Source of the DNA: Tranzscheliella williamsii
Taxonomy: Eukaryota; Basidiomycota; Ustilaginomycetes; Ustilaginales; Ustilaginaceae
DNA length: 64,000 nt
Assembly (NCBI GenBank): GCA_023212725.1
Contig: JALBYF010000048.1
Location: 84,951 to 148,950, forward strand
Direction of reading: 5' to 3'
The notes under the pieces were generated by a model, which had not been told where the DNA came from, searched no databases, and was given only the letters and a program-made list of their open reading frames with translations. This document shows, piece by piece, positions 29,430-40,035 of this stretch. Every line of letters begins with the position of its first letter. Within the stretch, counting starts at the first letter, position 1. The translations under genes and the position numbers were made by a program.

Positions 29430-31352
29430 ATGGCGACGCAAATACCACAAAGGACTGTGAAGAGGCAACGTCTGGCGGACGAGAAGGCCGCCAAAGAGGC
29501 TTCGCTCCTCCTGTCTCAAGGGCAGCTCGGTCCGTCTACCGAGACCCTCGTCATCCAGTTCCAGTCAGGGCAAGATGGAAGTATACTCGGCCCCACTATC
29601 AACCTACCGGCGGCCACCGGCCAGAAGGAACTGCAAGCCATCATCAATCAGCTCAGGAGGCAGTTGAAACAGGCGCAAGGCGCCCAGCGACACACCGAGG
29701 ACGACCCAGAGTCGGACGACGACGACGACGACGATGAAGATTTACCCTATGCTTTCCACGTTGACCTCCAGCAGCTGTCCAGAGGTGCACAGCCCGAAGT
29801 GGACGAGCTTGTCAAGAGCAATGCGCGTCTGCCGATCAACGAGTCGCTCACCAAGGATGTCCTGTCTTCCGCCGCTGCGAAGAAGCTTGGCCTGAGTCAG
29901 GAAGATACCCTAACGGTCGTCTTCGAGCCCCAGGCCGTCTTCAAGGTACGGCCCGTGAGCAGATGCTCTTCTACATTGAGCGGGCACGCATCGCCCATCC
30001 TCTGCAGCACTTTCTCCCCTACAGGATCGTTGCTGGCAACCGGCGCTGGCGACAAGACGGCGCGGCTCTGGGATCTGGATACCGAGACGCCGATGCATAC
30101 GCTGGTCGGCCATTCCAACTGGGTACTATGTGCAGAGTGGGAAGGCCGAGAGCGCAAACTGGCGACCGGTGGCATGGATGGTGACGTCTGGGTTTGGGAA
30201 GCCTTGGATTCCAATTTCACCGGCCGTAAAGGCTGGCTATCCAAGTCGGGCAAGACCGTCCAAGAAGAATGGGAGGCGCAGCAGGCACAACATGTCACCC
30301 AGCAGAGCTCCGAAGCTGGGGCTATGGACAGCTCGGATGCAGCAGCGGCGTCCACCGGGGTGGAGGACAAGAAGAACAAGATGGGAGTCAAGGAGCGACG
30401 GGCTGCCCGCAACGCAGCGCCGCAGGGGAAAGCTCTCAAGGGGCACAGCAAGTGGATCACCTCGCTCTCGTGGGAGCCGATCCACGTCAACGCCGTCAAT
30501 CCGCGTCTAGCCAGTTCGTCCAAGGATGGAACGGTGCGGGTGTGGAACACGACGCTTCGGCGATGCGAGTATGTGCTGGGTGGGCATACTGCGAGCGTCA
30601 ACTGCGTGCGGTGGGGCGGGGAGGGGGCGATCTACACTGCCTCGTCGGACCGGACGGTGAAGGTGTGGAGTGCGGATGGGGGCAAGCTGATCCGGAGCCT
30701 GAGCGAGCATGCGCACTGGGTGAACACGATTGCGCTGTCGACGGATTTCGTGCTCCGGACGGGGCCGTTTGACCATACGGGGCGGGCGGTGGTGGCGGGA
30801 GCGGGGGGTGCGGTTGCGTCGTACGTGCAGCCGGGCGACGAGGAGGCGCAGGCGTCGGCGCTGCGGCGGTGGCGCGAGGCGACCGGCGAGGGCGCGCTGC
30901 CAGAGACCATGATCACCGGCTCGGACGACCACACGCTCTTCCTCTGGCCCGCCCAGATCCGCGGCGCCGCACCCCAGCCCAAAAAACCCATCGCACGCCT
31001 GACCGGCCACCAAAAGACAGTCAACCACGTCGCCTTCTCGCCCGACGCCAAGAAAATCGCCTCGGCCTCGTTCGACAACAGCATCAAGCTCTGGGACGGC
31101 CAGACGGGCAAGTTCATCGCCACCCTCCGCGGCCACGTCGCTGCCGTCTACCGCCTCGCCTGGTCCGCAGACGCGCGCCTCCTCGTCTCCGCCTCCAAGG
31201 ATTCCACTCTCAAACTCTGGGACCCCGTCAAGACATTCAAAATCCGCAAGGACCTTCCTGGCCACACCGACGAAGTCTACTGCGTCGACTTTGTCGCCGA
31301 CAAGGTCGCCAGCGGCGGTCGCGACCGGACCGTCAAGATCTGGCGGCACTGA
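29430..31352 (+). CDS. RSA4: 60S assembly factor RSA4/Notchless, NLE plus WD40 repeats
   Basis: Pre-60S particle protein that the AAA ATPase Rea1/Midasin pulls on, through the Rsa4 UBL-like domain, to drive maturation and release. 640 residues, single exon, ATG in CAAAGATGG. The N-terminal NLE domain (about 38-175) starts ETLVIQFQSGQDGSILG and ends VVFEPQAVFKVRPVSRC, the hallmark lead into the propeller. It is interrupted by an acidic insert with a run of seven Asp (about residues 91-108). Eight WD40 blades follow (about 180-640; for example LSGHASPILCSTFSPTG, LTGHQKTVNHVAFSPDA), with a charged insert of about 85 residues after blade 2 and an Ala/Gly-rich one between blades 5 and 6. It ends at TVKIWRH, as in homologues. 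Confidence 0.95.
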   Translation: MATQIPQRTVKRQRLADEKAAKEASLLLSQGQLGPSTETLVIQFQSGQDGSILGPTINLPAATGQKELQAIINQLRRQLKQAQGAQRHTEDDPESDDDDDDDEDLPYAFHVDLQQLSRGAQPEVDELVKSNARLPINESLTKDVLSSAAAKKLGLSQEDTLTVVFEPQAVFKVRPVSRCSSTLSGHASPILCSTFSPTGSLLATGAGDKTARLWDLDTETPMHTLVGHSNWVLCAEWEGRERKLATGGMDGDVWVWEALDSNFTGRKGWLSKSGKTVQEEWEAQQAQHVTQQSSEAGAMDSSDAAAASTGVEDKKNKMGVKERRAARNAAPQGKALKGHSKWITSLSWEPIHVNAVNPRLASSSKDGTVRVWNTTLRRCEYVLGGHTASVNCVRWGGEGAIYTASSDRTVKVWSADGGKLIRSLSEHAHWVNTIALSTDFVLRTGPFDHTGRAVVAGAGGAVASYVQPGDEEAQASALRRWREATGEGALPETMITGSDDHTLFLWPAQIRGAAPQPKKPIARLTGHQKTVNHVAFSPDAKKIASASFDNSIKLWDGQTGKFIATLRGHVAAVYRLAWSADARLLVSASKDSTLKLWDPVKTFKIRKDLPGHTDEVYCVDFVADKVASGGRDRTVKIWRH

Positions 31353-31504
31353 GCGCGTGACCTACCCACTCGCATTTGCACACGCACGGGCGTTAACCCA
31401 CGCCGCCATACCGAACAGCATTACACGCACTACTGGGCTGTTGAGCGTGCCTGGGAAGTCGAGTTACGCGGGGCGCAGCGAGATGTGTGTACTGCGCGTG
31501 CTGG

Positions 31505-33559
31505 CTATGTGAGGCCGAGGCGCTCGAAGAGAGCGGGGATGAATCCGGCGGAAAAGAGGCCGATGTTGGTGTAGACGATGACCTTGGTGAGGACGTCAGC
31601 GTCGTAGTGCTTGACGTCGGTGGTGGTGGGTGTGTTGGGGCGGAGCGTGGCGGCGAGGTGGGCAGCGGCCTTTTCGTCGGGGGGGACAAAGTCGTGCGCG
31701 CGCGACTGGGTTAGCGGGACGGGCAGGTCGGGCTCGTCCTCGTCTGCGGGCCCGCCAAGCGTGAACTTGATCCGGCGCCCCGCGGCGCTAGGACTCGGAC
31801 TCGGCGTCCGCGACGGCACCGGCGAACCCCACCCCAACGCACCCGGCCCAGACATCCGCCCGCCTGCACCAACGTCGCCACTAACCCGCCGGCTGCTCAC
31901 TGGTGACGCCAGCGGCGACGGCACCGCCTGCACCTCCCCGCGCTCATCAGTGACGATGATCTGCGACGGCAGGTCGATCACCGACGGCACCGCGCTCAAA
32001 TCGGCCAACGGTATGTTGCTGTAGTCTGACGCTGGGGTATAGTGTCTCCGTGGCAGGCTGAACCCCACTAATTGGTCAATAAGCCGGAAAAGGGGCGGTA
32101 GCACCACCTTGCAAATCGTCTTGACTATGACGCGCAACAGGAGAACGTTGACGAGGCCGATCACCATGACCAACCCGTTTTTAATCCACCTTTCTGCGGG
32201 TCCGACGGCCACCAATTGAATCAAAGGAGACTTGACTGCGTCCCACACGGGCTCCGTGGTCCTGGGCGGCGCGGTCAGGTTGGCGAGCGGGGAAAACTGG
32301 TGATGATAAGGATCGGTGTGAAGTGTCATATTGTATCGGATGCCGGTCCACCTTGCCAATGCCACGCCCATAGCCACCGAGACAAACGCGATAGCATCTT
32401 CGAAGCAAGGACAGTCGTCCAGCGGTTGGGGATGCACGGAAACCATGAGCAGGCCGGCTGGGATGATGGCGGCAGGCACGGACCACGAATTGATCTTGAT
32501 AAAGTGCTCGATTTGGTCGAAGAAGTACCACTGGATGCCGGTGATGGTGGCGCCTAGAGCGGAACCGGCGATGCAGTCGGTGATGGAGTGCATTCCAGCA
32601 TAGATACGGCCGTAGACGACACTGAAGCTGTAGAAGAGCAGACCGGCCTCCCAGAGCCAAGAGTCAAAGAGGGTGGCGGCTGGCTGCGCCGAGGAAAGCG
32701 AATCGAAAAGGGCGAGGCTCTGTGCTTGCCTGCTGTGGCGGATCCAGAGGTATATGAAGAGCGAGCAGCTGATGCTGTTGGTGGAGTGGGTGGAAGGGAA
32801 GCCGTACTCGAGGTGATGTGTGCCGATGGTGAGACGGGTGACCGGGGGAGAATAGGGACGCGGTACGCAGAGGAGATCTTTGATGGCAGAGGAAAGGTAG
32901 ACGCCAAAGGCCAGGACATTGATCAAACCTCTGCCGAAACGCGGGTTGCCGAGCCAGAAGATCATAGGGAGGAAGACGAGGAAGAAGGAGTGGGTGCCGA
33001 GGAGGGAGGTGTTAACAAAAAACCTGTCTAGCCAAGGTCTACGAACCCATCTCTGGTGGCTTGCATGTAAGGGGGCTTCTTTTCGAAGGAGAGTGACGAT
33101 GAAGCCACGCAGATAGGCGATGGGGCGGGGAAGGTAGGCATTGTACACCGCATCGGGTTGGAGACCAATGGAAGTGACCGACTCGTCTTCGCCCACGGCG
33201 TCCTTGTCTCGGGAGTTGACGTGGGCGGAGCCGCTGAGCAGACCGATGCGCTCGATCCTCTCATGCTTTTGTTTGCTGCGATCCTTCAGCGCCTGAGGAG
33301 TGGTCTTGGTGGTCCCGCCCCTAGAAGTATCGATAGGAGAGAGGAGGTGGGCGGGCGCAGCGGTTGATCTGAAGGAAGAAGAACGGGGATTAGGAGCGGG
33401 ATCGGCCGAGGTTAGGCTAGGGCTGGTAAGGGAAGCGGCAGGGGCAGTGCCGGCTAGCCAGCTGCCCGAGATCTTCCTGTCCTCATCTACGCTGGAAGAC
33501 GACGTTTCGCGGACAGCATGAGCGCGACGCTGATGGAGTTGATCTAGGCCGGACGACAT
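31505..33559 (-). CDS. LCB3: Long-chain base-1-phosphate phosphatase (LCB3/YSR2-like), PAP2 family
   Basis: ER membrane phosphatase removing phosphate from dihydrosphingosine/phytosphingosine-1-phosphate, returning long-chain bases to ceramide synthesis. 684 residues, single exon, ATG at 33559-33557. A Ser-rich cytosolic N-terminus of about 150 residues is followed by multiple membrane spans holding the three PAP2 motifs: KDLLCVPRP (about residue 224), PSTHSTN (about 255) with the catalytic His, and GRIYAGMHSITD (about 316-327) with the second His and Asp. PSTH instead of PSGH is usual for S1P-type phosphatases. The C-terminal extension (about residues 520-684) is Pro/Ser-rich and ends with a last hydrophobic segment (VIVYTNIGLFSAGFIPALF). 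It is divergent from the ceramide synthase gene and converges on RSA4, 152 bp away. Confidence 0.9.
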   Translation of the reverse strand: MSSGLDQLHQRRAHAVRETSSSSVDEDRKISGSWLAGTAPAASLTSPSLTSADPAPNPRSSSFRSTAAPAHLLSPIDTSRGGTTKTTPQALKDRSKQKHERIERIGLLSGSAHVNSRDKDAVGEDESVTSIGLQPDAVYNAYLPRPIAYLRGFIVTLLRKEAPLHASHQRWVRRPWLDRFFVNTSLLGTHSFFLVFLPMIFWLGNPRFGRGLINVLAFGVYLSSAIKDLLCVPRPYSPPVTRLTIGTHHLEYGFPSTHSTNSISCSLFIYLWIRHSRQAQSLALFDSLSSAQPAATLFDSWLWEAGLLFYSFSVVYGRIYAGMHSITDCIAGSALGATITGIQWYFFDQIEHFIKINSWSVPAAIIPAGLLMVSVHPQPLDDCPCFEDAIAFVSVAMGVALARWTGIRYNMTLHTDPYHHQFSPLANLTAPPRTTEPVWDAVKSPLIQLVAVGPAERWIKNGLVMVIGLVNVLLLRVIVKTICKVVLPPLFRLIDQLVGFSLPRRHYTPASDYSNIPLADLSAVPSVIDLPSQIIVTDERGEVQAVPSPLASPVSSRRVSGDVGAGGRMSGPGALGWGSPVPSRTPSPSPSAAGRRIKFTLGGPADEDEPDLPVPLTQSRAHDFVPPDEKAAAHLAATLRPNTPTTTDVKHYDADVLTKVIVYTNIGLFSAGFIPALFERLGLT

Positions 33560-35020
33560 GCTGAGATGTGAGCGACTTGAAGTGTCGCGAGACTGGTACA
33601 GGTTCCGAAGCGACCAAGCGGACGATTGGCAGGCGAGAGGAGCTACAGCGTTCCCTCCAGCATTTGCTGATGCTGGGCGGATAGTGGAAAGCTGTGAAGA
33701 TGCTGGAAGATGCCAAAGAAAGCGGAGCGAGCGAGGAGCGGATCATCAGAAGCACGGCATTTGGCGGTATGCATGTTTGGCTGTTGCATGTGCCGCTTCT
33801 ACTTTTCCGTAGCTTACTTCCTTACTTCAATTAGGGATCGGGTTGGAAGCATTGAAGCCGTAACATGACAGAAGCTTCGATCCCGATCCAGCCCCGATCG
33901 TTGCACCGAATAGCGCGACTCGCACTCGCCCTGGAATCGAATGGCGTAACGAACGACATGCATGGCTGGGCCGTTTCATGCTGCCTTTGAAAGACACCTG
34001 CAGAGGCGTCTGCACTCCGGTAGGCGCCTGGATAGTTGTCCATCGAACCTGCACATGACTTGGTTTCTCTTGATGTCGATCCTGCACATGACTTGCTTTC
34101 TCTCGAGATGGTTTCTACTGACGGGGACGGCTGGGGTGTCGCTCTCTAGCTGATTGATGGTTGCCGCAGAAAAGTCGATTCGACTAGCCTTGGCTGGCAG
34201 GGACACGTTCCAACGCGACGTGTTGAACGTCGCTCGCTGGAAAGGGGCTAGATTGTAGTCAGATTGGCCTTGTTCGTATCTGTTCTATTTGCATGCACCA
34301 GCGGTGATTTAGTGTTAATTGCTCCCAGTTTCATCCTTCAAATGACCACATGTACGGGTCCTCAAGCAGGTGAATAGGATGAGTAGTAACCGGCCGTCTT
34401 TCTGCAAGTACGTTTACGTTTTCGCTGCACGCAGAACATATACACCTTTAAAACCCATCGAACGTGCATTGGTATTAATATGGTGTCTCGAACATCACCG
34501 ACACAGTCGTTTTCTTCCTGAGACAGCCACAGCCACAGCCACCTGGCCTCATCTCTGTCGTCGTCTTTCTCTCATCCCAGCCCACCACCGACGCTTCCGA
34601 CAAGTTGTCAGTTTCAGCCTATGCGTTGCCGCCGTCGATACCAGTCCATCCTGCCTTGATCTGTGCCGACTTGGCCTTTCCACTTCATCAAGTGCCACGC
34701 GCCCAACCAGTCCAGCGCAGCCCAGCGCACAGCGCAACCAGTTTTTCGATTTCATTAGCTCCAACAAAGAGCGTCTCGACTAGCCTAGCCAAGCCATCCT
34801 CTTCTCCAACGCTTCGCTCTTCAACTCGTCCTCCGTGCGGCTCTGCTTTTGCTAAGCTGTAACAGCCAAGGCCCACAAACAAGCCGCGCTCCCCTTGTGT
34901 TGCTTGGGGCTTTTCAGCCTCCTTTATTCCTGCTTGCCTACCATCACCCCGTCGCGCAAACCATCCCGACGCCTAATTCACCCCGTTGCGCAGCAGACGG
35001 CCGCTACTTGACCGGCAAGC
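33560..35020. other. Bidirectional region between two sphingolipid genes
   Basis: 1.46 kb. It contains a 33-bp tandem duplication (34044-34109) and a (CAGCCA)n-like tract near 34523-34540. 34550-34950 is pyrimidine-rich on the plus strand, fitting the ceramide synthase leader. No additional gene is supported. Confidence 0.5.
34044..34109. repeat. 33-bp tandem duplication
   Basis: Two head-to-tail copies of a 33-bp unit (34044-34076, 34077-34109) sharing the core CCTGCACATGACTTG; a few mismatches are spread through the units. Noncoding. Function unknown. Confidence 0.8.
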
Positions 35021-36709
35021 ATGGCCAGATCAGCCGCGAGGTCGCGCCCGTCGCCCGCAGTAGCGAGTAGCTACAAGGAGGACGAAGCGCCGGGATGCAA
35101 GGCGCAGGCCCGAGTCATAGCGTCGTCGTCCAAGCACAGCTGGCGAGAATGGTCGGCTACACGTCGAGCAGCAGACCAAGCGTTGAGCAGCCAGATACAG
35201 TATCCGCTCAACCTCATCGTAGCTCTACTGGTGATGCACACCCTCTCCTCGCCATCCTCTCTCTCGCTCGCTCATCTCTCCTTCCACCTTCATCTCCCCA
35301 ACTCGCTCCACAGCATCATCCCTTCCTGGCTCAGGCTCCCTTCCCTGGCCGCTTTTTCTTCCGACCTGCCCAATGCGTCTCATGAGTCGCATCATTACCT
35401 GCATGGATTTGCGTCTGACATTGTCGGCGATAGTGCCGGCCCTTTCCGCAGCGATGCACGAGGCTTTGGCCATCCGCTCACCGCGCTTCACAACTTCACC
35501 AGGGCGTGTCTTGGGCTCTCCTACCCGGAACTCGACTCCGCTTCTTCACCAGTACAGGCCTTCAAGCAACGCTCCATATCCGCCTATCACAGCCTGACAC
35601 ATTCCCATGGCCAAAGGGAGCCATGGGCGCTTTTGTACGGCACGCCTGGCTACCTTTATCGACGCGGTCCCAAGGACGCCCTGTTTGTTGTCACGCTTGT
35701 GGTCATCTTCACGCTAGCTCGAGCACTTTGGATGAAATACGTCCTACTTCCCATTGGGGAGAGCGTCGTGCCAGTGCGCCGATCCGCCAAGCGATCCAAC
35801 AAAGATGTTGCCGAGAGGTGCAGAGCGTTGCGCGCCCGGGAGAAGGAGGTCTTGCGCTTCGCCGAGCAGGGATTCAGCCTGACCTACTACACCTGTTCCT
35901 GGGCGCTGGGCCTCTACGTTGCCTCGCGCGAGAGCTACTGGCCGCTCAAGACAATCGAGTACTGGACCGCGCAGCCGCAAACGCGCCTCGACCCGCTGTT
36001 CAAGTTCTACTACCTGGCTTCCTGCGCGTTCTACATCCAGCAACTCTTTGTGCTCCATGTCGAGGCGCGCCGCTCCGACCACTGGCAGATGTTCTCGCAC
36101 CACGTCATCACCATTGCCCTGATCGGCGCGAGCTACGTGTGCAGCCTGCACCGTGTCGGCAACGCCATCCTCTGCCTGATGGATCCCAGCGATATTGCGC
36201 TCAACATCGCCAAGATGCTCAAGTACGCCGGCCTGCAAACCGTGTGCGACATTGCGTTTGGCGTCTTTATGGTCTCCTGGCTGATGACCCGCCATATCCT
36301 CTACATGGTGGTGGTGCGCTCCTGCATCGTCGAGGCGGTCCAGGTGATCGATTTTCATCCTTCCGGCTGGCACAGCGGCGCGCACTTTACCAAGCCCACC
36401 TTCAACGCTCTCGTTGCGCTGCTCTGCGCGCTGCAGGTCATACTCCTCATGTGGTTTTATATGATTCTGCGCGTCGCCTACCGCGTGCTCACCAAGGCCG
36501 GCGCCGTCGACTCGCGCTCTGATGCCGACAGCAGCGTCGAGGACGATCCCCATGCTTCCCAGCAGCTCATCGAGCTCGACGACGCTACGCTTGCTTCGGC
36601 GGCCCCGCCCAGTATTCCCCTCCCCGCTTCGGCAGCCGCCGCCACGGACGCCGCCCCGCCCTCCCATCCGCACGCCGCGCTCAAGAAACGCTCCAAACGC
36701 AAGCCGTAG
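35021..36709 (+). CDS. LAG1: Ceramide synthase, LAG1/LAC1 type (TLC domain)
   Basis: ER acyl-CoA-dependent sphinganine/phytosphingosine N-acyltransferase making (dihydro)ceramide. 562 residues, single exon, ATG at 35021. A long N-terminal region with a hydrophobic segment (YPLNLIVALLVMHTL, about residues 60-75) precedes the TLC domain (about 230-500). The catalytic Lag motif lies at about 350-400: SDHWQMFSHHVITIALIGAS with the His pair, then DPSDIALNIAKMLKY. At least six hydrophobic spans are visible. The tail is acidic, then basic (KKRSKRKP), resembling a dibasic ER-retention signal. About 150 residues longer at the N-terminus than yeast Lag1. LAG1 versus LAC1 cannot be decided. Next to the LCB-phosphate phosphatase of the same pathway. 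Confidence 0.92.
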   Translation: MARSAARSRPSPAVASSYKEDEAPGCKAQARVIASSSKHSWREWSATRRAADQALSSQIQYPLNLIVALLVMHTLSSPSSLSLAHLSFHLHLPNSLHSIIPSWLRLPSLAAFSSDLPNASHESHHYLHGFASDIVGDSAGPFRSDARGFGHPLTALHNFTRACLGLSYPELDSASSPVQAFKQRSISAYHSLTHSHGQREPWALLYGTPGYLYRRGPKDALFVVTLVVIFTLARALWMKYVLLPIGESVVPVRRSAKRSNKDVAERCRALRAREKEVLRFAEQGFSLTYYTCSWALGLYVASRESYWPLKTIEYWTAQPQTRLDPLFKFYYLASCAFYIQQLFVLHVEARRSDHWQMFSHHVITIALIGASYVCSLHRVGNAILCLMDPSDIALNIAKMLKYAGLQTVCDIAFGVFMVSWLMTRHILYMVVVRSCIVEAVQVIDFHPSGWHSGAHFTKPTFNALVALLCALQVILLMWFYMILRVAYRVLTKAGAVDSRSDADSSVEDDPHASQQLIELDDATLASAAPPSIPLPASAAAATDAAPPSHPHAALKKRSKRKP

Positions 36710-37740
36710 CCGCCACGTGTCAGGGCAGCGCTGTTCGGGCCAGCGTCTTAGTTTCTAGATGAGCGGTCACACAGACTCTTACATTGCCATATTTCGTCCG
36801 TCGACCCCTTTTTCGCCGTACTGAGTTTGTGCGCCCGCTATTGTGATCCGCCTAGCCAGCCCCTGCGCTGCGGCGGGCTCTGGAGTAGCGACGCATCTTG
36901 CCACTGTAAAGCGATGGTCGTGAAGGTGGACCGACAGATGTCAAGTGTAGAGAGAGGTAACGCTGTTAGGAGCTAGGTCGGGCGTGCCGTGGCTGATTAG
37001 TAATGTCGCTCGTATCGTACGAGTCAGAGTTGGCCGGCGAATGCCTGTACGTGGCGGACGTCACCTGCCGTCGGAGCGGCGAAAGTCGCCGGCGGAGGGG
37101 AGCTTCTCTGCCGAGCACACCCTGTGACCGTGCGCCGTGCTTGTAGGTCCCACTCGGCCTGCCGCATGTACCGCATTCCTTGCGCGGCGTTCTAGAAGCG
37201 AACCCCACACCGACACCGCAACCGCCTTCATATCCGGTCCCGCACATTACAAGCGCATCTTGCTCGTTCTCAGCATCAATCACACGGTCGACCGCGTCGG
37301 CTAATGCGTTTGAGGCGCCCGACCGGTCGTCATCGCTGCGCACTTCCGTTCAAACTCGACGTCTTAGTACCTCGCGTTCGCATTGCCGAGCTCTGCCCTT
37401 GCGTAGTTAGTATGTCTGCGTCCCTGCTGCATTCCGTCAGAGACCCCCGTAGCCTTCCTGGAGCTCGCTTGCCACGCCTGCTTCATCGCCCGTAGGCACA
37501 GTGCACTGCCCCGCTTCGTGGCAGGGGCACCGGCTGACATAATGACAAGAAGGCTTTCTCGCGTCTGGCGCTACAATTGCCACATGTCCGTGCGCCGCGC
37601 GGCAGAGGGGGTTCTGTGAACGCCCCATGTAGTGCAAGTGCGAAGTCCGCTCGGTGGGTCCCGTACAAAAGGGTAGCACGGCGGGAGGCTGCCCGCTCAT
37701 CGTCCACGTCGCCTCTTCCTCCGCAGCGTTGCCCGTCACG
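36710..37740. other. Intergenic: ceramide synthase 3' flank and MFS promoter
   Basis: 1.03 kb between two plus-strand genes. No supported ORF or RNA gene was seen. Confidence 0.5.
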
Positions 37741-39583
37741 ATGGAGACCATCAAGTCGAAGGAGAAGACGCACGAGGCGGTCTACGAGACCGCAGACATG
37801 GCCTACAACGCACACACGCCGTCGCGCACGTCGATGCGCGACGACGAGATCCACTTCACCGACACCGGCATGCCTGCCGACGCTGCCCAGCGCGCTGCAT
37901 GGCGGCGCGGCATCCGCAAGCTCGACTGGCGCACCGTCCCGCCCCTCGGCCTGCTCTGGCTGGCCAATTTCATCGACCGCTCCAACGTCGGCAATGCCAA
38001 GGTCGCCGGCCTGCCCGCCGACCTCAAGCTCCGTGGCAACCAGTTCAACATCGCGCTCGCTATCTTCTACATCACCTACATCCTCGTCGAGATCCCTTCC
38101 AACATGGCGCTGCGCAAGCTCGGCGCCAAGTTCTGGTTGCCCTTTTTGGTTTTCGTTTGGGGTGTTTTGAGTTGCATGTCCGGCTTGATTCGGAACTTCG
38201 CACAGCTGTGCGTGATTCGGCTTCTCCTCGGTGCCTTCGAAGGAGGTAAGTACGCCGAACCAGCTGCTGATGCGCTTCCCGTTGGCGATGACTGCTGACG
38301 ACACAGCTTCCTGCTCGGTTGCTGCCACTCCACCTGGTCGTGCAGGTCTCTTACCGGGGATGCCGCTCTACCTGTCCCAGCTCTACCCTCGCTACATGGT
38401 CCAGGTGCGCATTGCGTACTTCTACGCCGGGGCTTCGTTGTCGGGATGTTTCGGCGGCTTGTTAGCCTCTGGCCTTATCTCCATGTCTGGACTGGGGGCG
38501 CAAACGAGGACTCTTGCGCCGCTGACACCAAGCACGGCGCTCGGTGTCGCGGGCTGGCGGTGGATCTTCATCATCGAGGGGCTGGGTACCATCGTGTTCG
38601 CATGCATTGCCTGGTGGGTGCTGCCTGCGAGCGTCAAGAGATCCAAGTTCTTGAGTGAGCAAGAGCGCGACCTGATGCTGGCGGTGCTGGGACGCGACCA
38701 GCAAAACAACCGCGCCAAGGCGGCCAGCGTTACGCCCATGGGTGTAGCCCGGGACGAAGAAGAGAAGGGTCTGCCGCCGGTCTCGGTGCCCAACGCCATG
38801 GTCGCCGCTGGCGACGCCCACGATGCCAACGGCGCCGTGCAGCAGGCACTGACTTTCGAGGAGGAGCGCTTCGAATGGCGCGAGGTGCGGCGCGGGCTCG
38901 CCGAGCCCCAGGCGTGGTTTACCGGCATTGCTTACCTGTGCATCTGCAACTCGCTCTATTCCTTCTCGCTGTTCCTGCCTACCATCTTGAGCGGAATCTA
39001 CCCGGACATCTCGACAACGCGGTTACAACTTCTGACGGTGCCGCCCTACGTGCCAGCGACGGTGATGGTGATCGTGGTGGCGTATCTGGCGGACAGAACG
39101 CGTGTACGTGGGCCGTTCATGCTGGCGCTGCTCCCGATCGCTATGGTCGGCTACATCATGCTGCTGACGACCGACGACGCCCGAGTCAAGTACGGCGCCA
39201 CGTTCCTGATCGCACTGGGCGTCTACCCCAGCGTTCCCTGCATCCTGTCACTGCCGATCAACAACACCTCTGGCCTGTACAAGCGCGGCACCGTCAATGC
39301 GCTGCAGCTCATGATCACCAATCTGAGCGGCTTCGTCGCCACATTCATCTACCAGAACAAGTGGGAGCCGCGCTACATCGAGGGCCACTCGGTCGTGCTG
39401 GGAAGCCTCATCATATCATGGCTCTTTGTCGCTTTGAACATCTGGTGGTGCTGGAGCGAGAACTGCGCCAGAGACCAGGGTCGCCGAGAAGGCAACTGGG
39501 CCGCCTACCAAAAGCTCGTCGATGAAGGCAAGACACAAGCGCCCATCGGCGACAGGAGTCCCCACTTCCGCTTTACTTTGTGA
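37741..39583 (+). CDS. MFS transporter, anion:cation symporter (DAL5/TNA1-like) family
   Basis: Plasma-membrane proton symporter of the group that imports allantoate, nicotinate, pantothenate and similar organic anions; substrate unknown here. Exon 1 is 37741-38245, exon 2 is 38346-39583, intron 38246-38345 (GTAAGT...GTGCAG, 100 bp). The join restores FEG-GLLPGMPLYLSQLY, the family motif after helix 4. 580 residues. Motifs: NFIDRSNVGNAKVAGL in helix 1 (the D-R-x-N-x-G-N-A pattern typical of the family), GVAGWRWIFIIEGLGT at helix 6, and a central cytosolic loop of about 110 residues. Twelve hydrophobic segments are plausible. The next gene downstream on the same strand is a Zn2Cys6 regulator, which suggests but does not prove co-regulation. 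Confidence 0.9.
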
Positions 39584-40035
39584 GGAGCTTCTACTCACCG
39601 TCCATGCGCTAATCGGGAATAACCGTGAATATGCTCATTGCCGCGTGCTTCAGCGATGTAACATGTACCATGTCTGAACGTGAACTGCGCCCGATGATTG
39701 GACGTCATAATGTGCAATGCTAGTATCGGCGATCGGCAGCCTTCTTCTAGATGCGGGCTGCAGCAGCGTGAGGGAAGACCCTGAGTCCGGCTTGAGAAGC
39801 CGTAAATACATAATTTAAATTCAAGCTGTTCTGACAAGTCGTACTGGAGAGCGAGGCTGAGCATCGCTCTTCTTGGCTCTCCCACACACTTGCCCAGTCA
39901 CATTAACGTTCCTCTGCTTCCAATATCCCTAGCCTGAGATCGGCAGCTTTGCGTGCTACGCCAGACCCGAGCAGCGTAGCATGGCATGAAGCTGAAGTCG
40001 GCCGGTATTTGCAACATCAGGCAGGTCGAACCTCG
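39584..40035. other. Intergenic: MFS 3' flank and regulator 5' region
   Basis: 452 bp. The frame of the regulator is open without a Met back to 39949, so a short upstream exon ending near a CAG at 39943-39945 is possible. Otherwise nothing was recognised. Confidence 0.4.

Noticed and set aside
30507..31349. 280-codon minus-strand ORF opposite the WD40 part of RSA4
   Set aside because: The plus strand encodes clear WD40 repeats; the antisense frame has no domain.
39949..40035. N-terminal extension of the Zn2Cys6 factor from 39949
   Set aside because: The frame is open but begins with TTG; the first ATG is 40036, and an upstream exon remains unproven.
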